A DNA stretch of 10,930 nt from an archaeon (lineage in GTDB: Archaea; Asgardarchaeota; Hermodarchaeia; Hermodarchaeales; Hermodarchaeaceae), in assembly GCA_016550425.1 (NCBI GenBank), contig JABXGS010000155.1:1-10930 (forward strand). The letters are read 5' to 3'. Shown one piece after another: positions 1-5,699 of this stretch. The position numbers and the translations under genes are program-made. Each line of letters opens with the position of its first letter. The stretch's first letter is position 1. The notes below the pieces were generated by a model. The model ran no database searches. It saw only the letters and a list, made by a program, of their open reading frames with translations, and had not been told where the DNA came from.

Positions 1-39
1 CGTGACGGTTCATCTTGAAAGCTTGGAGTGAGTCAAAGA

Positions 40-459
40 ATGGATTATACAGAGTTCATGAAAGCGTATGAACGGTTTCTGGTCGAAGATTCTGCTCCGC
101 CAATTAGCGATCCTCAAGAAAAGGTTGAAGTGATCCACGAAACCGATTGGGTTCAGATCCTCCTTGTTCGCGAAATACCAAACGAGGTAGAAGTGAAACT
201 CGTTGTCGAACTCTCGCTTCCGGCTTGGATACAACCCTTAAGCTTAACTGGAAACCCCAATGAGGCTGCAAGGAATCATACCAACCAGCTACGCATCATC
301 TTGCACGAACTGATCCGCCATCTCGAATATCTCCTCACACTGTCTAAAGCTGGATTTCGACTCGGCATAATCGTTGAAGAAGGATTTTGGACCGCTTGGA
401 TTGGCTTGAAGCATTCTCCCTCAAAGGAATTGTTTGATGTGGTTTCACCTCCACATTAG
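40..459 (+). CDS. Uncharacterised 139-residue soluble protein
   Basis: I do not recognise this protein. It has no signal peptide, membrane segment or cysteine cluster. The N-terminal third is acidic, with a proline-containing stretch near residues 20-27. Two strand-like segments follow (QILLVREIP and VEVKLVVELSLP), then a helix rich in Leu, His and Arg (about residues 81-100, RIILHELIRHLEYLL) and a strand/aromatic tail (GIIVEEGFWTAWIGLKH). This reads as a compact alpha/beta domain. I chose ATG at 40 because GGAG at 25-28 lies at a workable distance upstream; an in-frame GTG at 28 overlaps that site and is less likely. A frame ending in TGA at 29-31 could be the tail of an upstream gene in the same transcript. 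The downstream neighbour is convergent. The coding call is fairly safe; the function is unknown. Confidence 0.75.
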   Translation: MDYTEFMKAYERFLVEDSAPPISDPQEKVEVIHETDWVQILLVREIPNEVEVKLVVELSLPAWIQPLSLTGNPNEAARNHTNQLRIILHELIRHLEYLLTLSKAGFRLGIIVEEGFWTAWIGLKHSPSKELFDVVSPPH

Positions 460-686
460 GATACACACTATTCATGTACAGATGATAATGCTTGTTACAA
501 ACCATAGATATTCGACAGAATCTTTGCCAGATCAGTGTCCTTTCTTGATGGATTTTGTGATTGTCGCGGCAAACCAGGATTTTCATAATCCTTTCTGATG
601 AAGATGTTGAATCCTCTGGGTGAGCTAACGCAAGTATTTCGGAACTTCGACGAATGAAATTTGCTTCAAATATTTCCATTTGGATT

Positions 687-1127
687 TTATTTTCGGGAGT
701 GGTAGGTCATGGATAGTGTGAAGATGAGAATTCCGGTGATCCAGATGATAAGGATGACAGTGATGAACACGTTTTCGGTAACGCTATAGCCAAATTGGGG
801 GAGTGCCATGAAGACTGATATCGCCATGATGAGGGTAACGATGAAAAAGGTAAAGGCGGTAATGCCTGCGCGATGCAGAATCTGGTTGGTTCTTTCATCG
901 AAAAGTATCGGTGTCGGTTCTCCTTGTCTTATTAACAGAAGTGGTGGAAGCATCCTTGCAATTAGGAATATGCCTGCAAGGTTTGCGAAGAATCCAAGCA
1001 GGATGACCCAGAGGGATTCAAGTCCGAGAACGCTTTGAGTGATTACAAGGGCAAAAGCATACATGCTGATACAGATATTAGCGATACCGGCGGCGAGTAG
1101 AATTGTGTACCGGGTCTTCGGGTTCAT
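687..1127 (-). CDS. Four-helix membrane protein, DUF2178-like (second of two)
   Basis: A 146-residue integral membrane protein with four hydrophobic segments at about residues 8-30, 38-58, 88-108 and 118-140. A cytoplasmic-type loop carries the motif FDERTNQILHRAG (residues 76-88). DER followed by an I/L...A/G pattern before the third helix is, from memory, typical of DUF2178-type membrane proteins. These often sit next to small Cro/C1-type HTH regulators, as here. The gene at 1186-1581 has the same layout and a matching DERE...LHHSG loop, so the two are probably paralogues from an old duplication. The start ATG is preceded by GGAGGT (1135-1140, reverse strand) with a 7-nt gap. It is the last gene of the HTH operon. 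Its substrate or sensing role is unknown; it may act with the HTH protein as a membrane-linked regulator. Confidence 0.8.
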   Translation of the reverse strand: MNPKTRYTILLAAGIANICISMYAFALVITQSVLGLESLWVILLGFFANLAGIFLIARMLPPLLLIRQGEPTPILFDERTNQILHRAGITAFTFFIVTLIMAISVFMALPQFGYSVTENVFITVILIIWITGILIFTLSMTYHSRK

Positions 1128-1181
1128 TCAATTAACCTCCCGTTCATATGGTCGATGAGTAATGCTGTCGATTAAGTTCAT
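1128..1181 (-). CDS. Possible 17-residue leader ORF, in frame with the next gene
   Basis: Between the two membrane-protein genes lies an ORF of 17 codons (MNLIDSITHRPYEREVN) ending in TGA. It has the best ribosome-binding site in the window: GGAGGTGA (1186-1193, reverse strand), overlapping the stop of the upstream gene, with a 4-nt gap to ATG. Its TGA directly abuts the ATG of the next gene, in the same frame, and its own codons contain that gene's GGGAGGT site. It could be a translated micropeptide, a coupling device that delivers ribosomes to the next start, or the former N terminus of the downstream membrane protein cut off by a nonsense change. Readthrough would add 18 residues. Nothing in the sequence decides between these, but the ribosome site is unlikely to be chance. 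Confidence 0.45.
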   Translation of the reverse strand: MNLIDSITHRPYEREVN

Positions 1182-1185
1182 TTCT

Positions 1186-1581
1186 TCACCTCCGGTATCG
1201 GTACAGGGCTGTGATTGAGAATAGTAAGATGGCTATAATCCAGACGCTGTACAACAGGAGCGCAGAGGTTATCCCAAAAGGTGGGGGAGTATGTATCACA
1301 TAGACTGCTATGAAGGGGAGTGCCATAAAGAGGAAGAGCCAAGCATACATCCCGGAGTGGTGGAGGATGAGGGCTTCTCGTTCATCTGCTCGCTGACGTT
1401 TAGAGAGATACGCGCCTAAAACGCCTCCTGTCGCTCCTGCGATTGCTGCAGGAACCGATGACAAAATTTGGATTGGGTCTAAGGGTCCATACGTAAAGTA
1501 GAGGGCAAGTAAAGCCACGCTCATTAGAACTGTGAAGACAAATCCACCGAAGATAGCCGCAAATTTCGTTTCACGATCCAT
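1186..1581 (-). CDS. Four-helix membrane protein, DUF2178-like (first of two)
   Basis: A 131-residue membrane protein with hydrophobic segments at about residues 8-30, 40-59, 78-97 and 105-125. A basic loop (LSKRQRADEREALILHHSG, residues 59-77) lies between helices two and three, and the protein ends in YRYRR. The second helix is Gly/Ala-rich (AAIAGATGGVLGAYL), suggesting tight helix packing. The DER-containing loop matches the downstream gene at 687-1127, so the two are likely paralogues. Its ATG lies 11 bp inside the end of the HTH gene, in a different frame, which points to translational coupling; GAGAGG lies just upstream. The overlap with the regulator and the DER loop support the DUF2178-like assignment, which rests on remembered features rather than a search. 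Biochemical function is unknown. Confidence 0.8.
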   Translation of the reverse strand: MDRETKFAAIFGGFVFTVLMSVALLALYFTYGPLDPIQILSSVPAAIAGATGGVLGAYLSKRQRADEREALILHHSGMYAWLFLFMALPFIAVYVIHTPPPFGITSALLLYSVWIIAILLFSITALYRYRR

Positions 1582-1813
1582 TTTCCTCTCTCCAATAAGT
1601 GAAGATTTCCTCGATCTTTACATCAAAAACCATCGCCAGTTTGAAGGCAAGTTCTAAGGAGGGATTGTAAGTGCCTTTTTCAATGGCAATGATTGTCTGT
1701 CGACTTACACCTACACGGGCTGCGAGTCCTTCTTGGGTCCATCGCTTTGAATCAGCTGCGGTTTGGAAGCGGCGTTCACGGAGTTCGCGAAGGCGGTTGA
1801 TAATCACGTGCAT
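1571..1813 (-). CDS. Cro/C1-type (XRE family) HTH transcriptional regulator
   Basis: An 80-residue DNA-binding protein consisting almost only of a Cro/C1 HTH domain. Helix 2 (TQEGLAARVGV, residues 26-36), the recognition helix (SRQTIIAIEKG, 37-47) and the family tail (YNPSLELAFKLAMVFDVKIEEIF, 49-71) are all clear. It belongs to the small stand-alone regulators that precede membrane partners in archaea and Firmicutes. The N-terminal region is unusual: the link between helix 1 and helix 2 (RRFQTAADSKRW) is longer than the usual 'ekgl' turn. GGAG lies 4 nt before the ATG. It is the first gene of a three-gene reverse operon and overlaps the membrane gene at 1186-1581. A palindrome just upstream (1835-1858) suggests autoregulation. 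I infer that it controls its own operon, perhaps with signals from the membrane partners. Confidence 0.92.
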   Translation of the reverse strand: MHVIINRLRELRERRFQTAADSKRWTQEGLAARVGVSRQTIIAIEKGTYNPSLELAFKLAMVFDVKIEEIFTYWREENGS

Positions 1814-1834
1814 GTTACTCCATTTATGATGTAA

Positions 1835-1858
1835 AGTCTACTTAACGTTAAGTATACT
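1835..1858 (-). promoter_or_regulatory. 24-bp palindromic operator of the HTH operon
   Basis: The 24 bases are a perfect inverted repeat except for one symmetric pair (positions 4 and 21). The core CTTAACGTTAAG (1841-1852) is fully palindromic. A second perfect palindrome, AAGTATACTT (1850-1859), overlaps its left-hand half as read on the reverse strand. The site lies between the TATA-like box (1862-1869) and the regulator start, over the expected transcription start near 1839. A dimeric Cro/C1 protein bound here should block polymerase entry. That the neighbouring HTH protein is the ligand is inferred from position. Confidence 0.75.
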
Positions 1859-1861
1859 TGA

Positions 1862-1869
1862 CATATAAA
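1862..1869 (-). promoter_or_regulatory. TATA-like box of the HTH operon
   Basis: On the reverse strand this reads TTTATATG within an AT-rich stretch. About 26 bp downstream is position 1839, which leaves a leader of roughly 25 nt with a GGAG site before the ATG at 1813. The palindromic operator lies directly between this box and the start. Confidence 0.6.
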
Positions 1870-1870
1870 T

Positions 1871-2233
1871 TATGCTGTTTGAAGCCAGTAGCTGAAGAGC
1901 GTATAGCTCTCATTTTCTCTTCTCTGGCATTTAAAGAATTAATAACTTGACGAAGTAAAGGTATCGTTCAATCTGTCATTTCCTTCCATGGTATTTTCTC
2001 ATACTGATTTAGTGTGATGGAAGTTTTCGTCACAATGAACAACAAAAATGGAAATTGATTATTGCTGAGGTATGGAACACTCTAGACTCGTTGCTTCCAT
2101 AAACCACTTTCATGAATCCTATGCTCGTTCTCGCACTTTATGTACAGGAATAACGGATAGCGATTAGGAATTCAGGTATTGTACTATCTAGATGAGACAA
2201 TGCAAAGGATTCAGAACTTTTGGGATTGAGGGT
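1871..2233. other. Gene-free stretch
   Basis: I find no convincing coding region, RNA gene or mobile element in this stretch. A short hairpin (AGAGC 1896-1900 with GCTCT 1906-1910) is followed by a pyrimidine run. A 31-codon frame at 2072-2167 begins with ATG directly against GAGGT, with no gap, so I do not call it. The stretch lies downstream of the TIGR04076-like gene and upstream of the HTH promoter. Confidence 0.6.
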
Positions 2234-2674
2234 TTACCAAGCAATCGTTTTATCTCGGTGTGTTTCATAACAGTTGCCACAAACACGGAGATGGATGGTT
2301 TTTGCGCTATTTTCGAGGATATGTCCTGGGATTTCATTGGCTTGAATGGGTAAGGTAGCACCGCAGAGGTTACATTGGTAAGTGGCTTCGATTTGGAACT
2401 GAATAACCCGTGATGGGCAGTTATAGACTCGATAGTTTCGTTGGGGGCTTCCTAGTTCCCGCATGTCACCCATGACTCTAAGAGACTGGAAAAGTGGATA
2501 CATTCCGACAAAACTTTCTGGGCATAGTCCTTCCGGTGTGGTCCAGATACATTCAAAGGTGTCACCCGTTTTGTGGTTTGCTCGGCATGCTCCCTCCTTG
2601 ATCACTGTTATTTTGAACTTTACTGGTTCGTGCCAGAAATCACTAATTTTGAGCACATCGTTATTTGGAGTCAT
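2234..2674 (-). CDS. TIGR04076-like small protein with C-terminal zinc ribbon
   Basis: A 146-residue cytoplasmic protein in two parts. Residues 18-96 match the remembered pattern of TIGR04076 proteins, whose function is unknown: VKFKITVIKEGACRANHKTG, then TFECIWTTPEGLCPESF (PEG-x-CP), LYP-like MYPLFQSL, and NCPSRVIQFQIE. Their conserved cysteines are present as C30, C42, C51 and C86. Residues 97-146 add a zinc-ribbon-like pair of knuckles, C101-x2-C104 and C132-x2-C135, ending in CGNCYETH. Family members usually end near the first part, so the ribbon is an extension that suggests nucleic-acid or protein binding. GAGG lies 8 nt before the ATG. It stands alone, divergent from the secreted protein at 2843. 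Assignment of the first part is moderately sure; the role is unknown. Confidence 0.8.
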   Translation of the reverse strand: MTPNNDVLKISDFWHEPVKFKITVIKEGACRANHKTGDTFECIWTTPEGLCPESFVGMYPLFQSLRVMGDMRELGSPQRNYRVYNCPSRVIQFQIEATYQCNLCGATLPIQANEIPGHILENSAKTIHLRVCGNCYETHRDKTIAW

Positions 2675-2748
2675 TACAACTTCCTCAAAGGGAGTTACTG
2701 TTTTAAAAAACCTAGGCTAGAGTTTTCACGCTTGCCGCTACGAATTAA

Positions 2749-2756
2749 GATATATC
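2749..2756. promoter_or_regulatory. Palindromic TATA-like box between divergent genes
   Basis: GATATATC is its own reverse complement and lies between the reverse gene starting at 2674 and the forward gene starting at 2843. It could serve either direction, giving leaders of about 50 and 65 nt. TTTTAAAAAA at 2701-2710 is an alternative for the reverse gene, but it is too close to leave room for that gene's ribosome-binding site. Confidence 0.35.
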
Positions 2757-2793
2757 TGCCTAAACCAACAATGGCTTAAGAGACAATTTTGAA

Positions 2794-2837
2794 CCTACGC
2801 AAGTAGGATAGAATGTCATTCAAATCCTTGTAGGTGG
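2794..2837 (+). promoter_or_regulatory. Leader hairpin and ribosome-binding site of the secreted-protein gene
   Basis: CCTAC (2794-2798) and GTAGG (2803-2807) can close a GCAA tetraloop, a GNRA-type loop that is unusually stable in RNA. A second GTAGG (2830-2834) forms the left part of the ribosome-binding site GTAGGTGG (2830-2837), 5 nt before ATG at 2843. The same CCTAC could pair with either copy, so the leader has the makings of a simple translational switch. That use is speculative. Confidence 0.35.
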
Positions 2838-2842
2838 ATTTC

Positions 2843-3517
2843 ATGAATACGAAATGGTTAGGGCTCCTGGCAATCCCCATTATTCTAGGTCTCCTTCTTG
2901 CCTCTCCTTTCATCTTTAGTCTGTTTACACCGGCTCCGCCGGGTGATGATGGCGTCTCTGGGACATCTCTGTCCAGTTTTATGGAAGGTAAAGCTACGGA
3001 TATCCTTGCTGTCCGAATACTTGGCAACTCGACTGACATTGTATATCCTGAACTAATGGCCGCAGTCTTCGTTCCCAATTCTACTGGGGCATGGATTGTG
3101 TCGGCGACGTTTCTCAATGACTCGTTAGGACCAGGTACTATTACTTTCTATGAAGAACATTTTCTCACAACAATATCGGAAGTGGTAAGCATTAATACTG
3201 CCATCTATGCTGGACTAAATGCCACCACTCGGTCCTCAGATTCCATTGAGAATTTAATGTACTCTGTGGGCTTCGGATTAGACATCTTGTATACCGATGG
3301 TACTTGGATTCAACTCTTCACCCTTCAAAGCCCAACGGGACATATTGTCTTTCTCAATGGAACCTATACAGGCATCCCCGACACCGTCGATCCCTTCAAT
3401 TCCAGCTTCATTACACGTGACGAAAACTGGCTAAATGGAATCCTCTTAGAACCAGGCACCGCGCTCAACGTCTTAGTTGCAACTATGAACGGCGTGTTCA
3501 ATAATCATCTCGGATGA
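2843..3517 (+). CDS. Secreted or N-terminally anchored protein of unknown function
   Basis: A 224-residue protein. Its N terminus is a signal peptide or signal anchor: MNTK, then a hydrophobic run at about residues 5-27 (LGLLAIPIILGLLLASPFIF), then a Pro/Gly/Asp-rich linker (TPAPPGDDG). The rest is beta-rich and polar, with few charges and no cysteine. It carries six N-glycosylation sequons (NST twice, NDS, NAT, NGT, NSS), as expected of an archaeal extracellular domain. It has no C-terminal membrane segment or sorting signal. I chose ATG at 2843 because GGTGG (2833-2837) lies 5 nt upstream; the in-frame GTG at 2834 is part of that site. I recognise no family. It probably faces the outside of the cell, attached by its N-terminal helix if this is not cleaved. 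Confidence 0.85.
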   Translation: MNTKWLGLLAIPIILGLLLASPFIFSLFTPAPPGDDGVSGTSLSSFMEGKATDILAVRILGNSTDIVYPELMAAVFVPNSTGAWIVSATFLNDSLGPGTITFYEEHFLTTISEVVSINTAIYAGLNATTRSSDSIENLMYSVGFGLDILYTDGTWIQLFTLQSPTGHIVFLNGTYTGIPDTVDPFNSSFITRDENWLNGILLEPGTALNVLVATMNGVFNNHLG

Positions 3518-3584
3518 GTAGATACTGGTCCCATTCATCTGAATCCTGTGTTCTAGCTTTGGTCCGTTGTTTCCGTTTGTATTC

Positions 3585-3728
3585 CTAGTATCGTTTGAAG
3601 AAGAAGGCAGCAATAGCAATGATGAATAGAATGTTCATGATACTGAGAGAAAATCCCGAGGAGGAGCCAACCGTTCCATTTGAATGGCATACCTTTCCCC
3701 CGTTAGTTATTCTGAGTTCTATTTTATA
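3585..3728 (-). other. Open stretch after the GNAT stop resembling a C-terminal membrane anchor
   Basis: Directly after the TGA of the acetyltransferase gene the same frame stays open for 47 codons to TAG at 3585-3587. The conceptual product has a polar part (IELRITNGGKVCHSNGTV), a Ser/Gly linker (GSSSGFS), a hydrophobic segment (IMNILFIIAIAAFFF) and a short basic end (KRY). This is the usual layout of the 3' end of an archaeal surface-anchored protein. There is no start codon before the hydrophobic segment and no ribosome-binding site. It may be a gene remnant, a readthrough extension or chance; I do not call it an intact gene. Confidence 0.3.
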
Positions 3729-4343
3729 TCACTGAAGGTATTTTCGTAATCGAAGCTCATCACGAATCGGAATATTCGCTACCCCCTCTTGGATTCCTCC
3801 CAGCTTCTCTGCAACAACATCTGGGATCACCTCAAACAACTGGAATCCAATACGCTGGTAAAACCCAAGGGCAGGAAGATTATCGTTAGTGGTCACAACC
3901 AGAAGCTGAAACCTGCCTTGATCGCGGGCAAATTGTTCAACATGCGCCACGAGCGCCTTACCGATACCGCAGCCTTGGTAGTGAGCAAGAACACCTAAAG
4001 CCAGGAGTAGCACGGCATTCTGGCGGAAGGGAGTGTAGAAGAGGAAACCCGCAATTTTCTCATCACATTCTGCAACAATCGCTGGATATTCTGAGACAGT
4101 GAAGTCTTGATCAAACATACGCTGCACTGGATCTCCCCAAAATAACAGAACTATCTCTTCGAGATGTTGCACATCCTCGCAGAAAGCTTGGTGTATCTTA
4201 AATTTACCTTTCTTCGATGATGAACACTTTGTGCAGATAACGCGGAATCGAGCATCATTAGCACATATAGCTTCACTACATTTCGAACAAATATATTCCG
4301 CCTGATTCTGACACAAAGAACAAGGCACAAATTCCGTAGGCAT
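3729..4343 (-). CDS. B-box-like zinc finger fused to GNAT acetyltransferase
   Basis: A 204-residue protein. Residues 8-40 form a two-zinc cross-brace-like finger: C8-x2-C11, C19-x2-C22, C27-x2-D30 and C37-x2-C40. The spacing C-x2-C-x7-C-x2-C-x4-C-x2-D resembles B-box fingers. A Ser/Lys linker follows, then a GNAT domain (about 50-190). The acetyl-CoA pyrophosphate loop is Q123-G-C-G-I-G128 after the strand ALGVLAHY, and NLPALGFYQRIGF forms the usual final helix and strand. It should transfer acetyl from acetyl-CoA to an amine, with the finger possibly choosing a protein or nucleic-acid partner. The substrate cannot be read from the sequence. I chose ATG at 4343, preceded by GTGAT with a 5-nt gap, over TTG at 4346. 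It diverges from the gene at 4429. The GNAT domain is confident; the finger type is tentative. Confidence 0.88.
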   Translation of the reverse strand: MPTEFVPCSLCQNQAEYICSKCSEAICANDARFRVICTKCSSSKKGKFKIHQAFCEDVQHLEEIVLLFWGDPVQRMFDQDFTVSEYPAIVAECDEKIAGFLFYTPFRQNAVLLLALGVLAHYQGCGIGKALVAHVEQFARDQGRFQLLVVTTNDNLPALGFYQRIGFQLFEVIPDVVAEKLGGIQEGVANIPIRDELRLRKYLQ

Positions 4344-4428
4344 CAACTATCACTTTAACTACTTATTACCCAGTGTCCATAAGAGAGTTTATCTTCCAGT
4401 GTTTCTAATACTATCATAGGTCATCCTT

Positions 4429-4662
4429 ATGGGAAAGCGGAAATTACAAAAACTTGAAGCAAATGCCAAGCTCTCTTGGGCCGAGTGGCTCCTAGACCGT
4501 AAAGAAACACTCACGTTACAGGATGAAACAGCGCAAAATACCAACTTTATTCCACATGATCATTCAAGGCCGGGGTTTGCGGGCATACCAGGTCCCACGA
4601 GCCCAGGCGTCTTACCCCGGGCCATACCCAAAACTTCCAAACGCCGGCAAAAGGGTCAATAG
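4429..4662 (+). CDS. Small basic protein, uncharacterised
   Basis: A 77-residue hydrophilic protein in three parts. It has a basic N-terminal helix (MGKRKLQKLEANAKLSWAEW, then LLDRKE), a Gly/Pro-rich middle (PGFAGIPGPTSPGVLPRAIP) and a basic tail (KTSKRRQKGQ). The composition suggests nucleic-acid or membrane-surface binding, but no family is recognised. AGGT at 4418-4421 lies 7 nt before the ATG, and weak AT-rich boxes precede it. It is divergent from the zinc-finger acetyltransferase and 90 bp upstream of the helical protein at 4753, possibly in one transcript. Another frame (4523-4723) overlaps its second half; I prefer this one for its start context and composition. The coding call is moderately sure. 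Confidence 0.55.
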   Translation: MGKRKLQKLEANAKLSWAEWLLDRKETLTLQDETAQNTNFIPHDHSRPGFAGIPGPTSPGVLPRAIPKTSKRRQKGQ

Positions 4663-4752
4663 ACTTACTGCTGATTTTTCAGTTGTTCAGCCAATACATT
4701 ATTTTACAGCTAGCCATAATTGAGCGAAAACCCATTTTGAGGTTTCATTTTG

Positions 4753-5484
4753 ATGTCAAAGTTCACCCCATCTCTTCCTGAAATAATCACCAAAGAAGGT
4801 CGAACTGTCAATTCTGCTGTATCGCTCCTTTCAGAACGATATACACTATTTCAAGAATACGTTCGAGATACCTTAGTGCATCAAACGCATGCAAAAAAAC
4901 AATTCCAATCATATAACAAGCAATTAGCTGGTTTCCTTCGACCGAAGGCACAAAAAGAAATGACAGCTAAACTACGGGAGTTCATCACTGATCAGAAAAA
5001 CAATCCTCCACCCTTGAAAGACATACGAAGAGAGTTTTATTCGCTCCTTCGACAACTAGCAAAAGCCATCAAATCAATCGAAAAACAGCTGAAAAAAGAT
5101 CAACCTCGCTGGACTTCAACACACCAGAAATTCACGCAAGATGTATTAGAGAATCTAATCAAATTGCGGAAGAACGCAGAATACTCGGAATCCGCTCAAA
5201 TGAAAGCCATTCAAAAGTACAAAAAGACCAACCGCTATTCTCCGGCTATTTGTGAAGCCTATATTCAATCGTGGTTAAAGCGATGTAACGAGGATTACAT
5301 TGATGTGACCTTTCGTGATTGCAAGGCATTATCCAAGGCCGGCTATGATGCATGCCGCGCTCTTGCCGCCACTGACGACATCACGGAAAGACAGGTCAAC
5401 GACGCCTTAGCCGTCACTCGCGAAGGACACGCCAAAAACAATGAGCTCATAGCGCAAATACAGAAACTTCAACCAGCAAAATAA
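4753..5484 (+). CDS. Long all-helical, coiled-coil-like protein
   Basis: A 243-residue soluble protein predicted by eye to be almost entirely helical. Charged and hydrophobic residues alternate over about 15-200 (for example FQEYVRDTLVHQTHAKKQFQ and LLRQLAKAIKSIEKQLKK). Proline breaks occur only near NNPPPLKDI and KDQPRW. The protein is rich in Lys and Gln and has three cysteines in the C-terminal half (CEAYIQSWLKRC and DCKALS) and no signal peptide. Long antiparallel helix bundles of this kind occur in BAR-like, phasin-like and structural proteins, but no family motif is visible. I chose ATG at 4753, with GAGG at 4739-4742 about 10 nt upstream; TTG at 4750 is possible. It may be cotranscribed with the small basic protein before it. 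The coding call is strong and the function unknown. Confidence 0.85.
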   Translation: MSKFTPSLPEIITKEGRTVNSAVSLLSERYTLFQEYVRDTLVHQTHAKKQFQSYNKQLAGFLRPKAQKEMTAKLREFITDQKNNPPPLKDIRREFYSLLRQLAKAIKSIEKQLKKDQPRWTSTHQKFTQDVLENLIKLRKNAEYSESAQMKAIQKYKKTNRYSPAICEAYIQSWLKRCNEDYIDVTFRDCKALSKAGYDACRALAATDDITERQVNDALAVTREGHAKNNELIAQIQKLQPAK

Positions 5485-5489
5485 GAATC

Positions 5490-5682
5490 AAAAAACCCAG
5501 AGAAAGAGAAGAGAAGGGACCCGTGCCCATTCGCCCGAGCCCCAGCAATTCTGGGCACGTGCAAGGTTAGGGGCGAGCTGCTTAGTTTCGGCAGGTGAAC
5601 CAGATGAGGTGTCGGTAGTGATTTCGCCCATTACCCTTGTTCGCGCCTTCATAATTATTGTATTTGTACATTTTTGAGCACC
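5490..5682 (-). ncRNA. Candidate structured small RNA (or short gene)
   Basis: This reverse transcript would start about 26 bp after the strong TATA box at 5705-5712 and end in a T6 run (A5490-A5495 on the forward strand). Its middle is much richer in G and C than its surroundings. Two helices are visible on the transcript: GGGCGA (5624-5629) with TCGCCC (5571-5576), and GTGCCCA (5552-5558) with TGGGCAC (5523-5529). A second TCGCCC copy on the forward strand (5531-5536) offers competing pairings. No RNase P, SRP or tRNA signature was found. A 54-codon reverse ORF (5488-5652) fits inside, but has no ribosome-binding site and an odd composition ending in LLFLWVF. An RNA is therefore the better reading. 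Confidence 0.4.
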
Positions 5683-5699
5683 GATGAAAGCATAAGACT

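Noticed and set aside
2..31. Short open frame at the window start (VTVHLESLE, then TGA)
   Set aside because: It could be the end of an upstream gene, but nine codons are not enough to call it, and another frame also ends here.
344..679. Reverse 111-codon frame following the second membrane-protein gene by 7 bp
   Set aside because: It has no ribosome-binding site and its last 116 bp run antisense into the better supported gene at 40-459. Operon-like spacing keeps it possible, but composition alone does not support it.
2016..2067. Possible C/D box guide RNA (GTGATGG ... CTGA)
   Set aside because: Boxes are imperfect, no internal D'/C' pair is convincing and the ends do not form a terminal stem.
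5570..5630. tRNA-like appearance of the GGGGCGA...TTCGCCCA segment
   Set aside because: The ends pair, but the interior is too short and has no proper D, anticodon or T arm.
5483..5677. Forward open frame across the GC-rich stretch ending with a hydrophobic tail (FIIIVFVHF)
   Set aside because: It has no start codon or ribosome site, and its opening overlaps the end of the helical-protein gene. GC-rich sequence leaves several frames open by chance.
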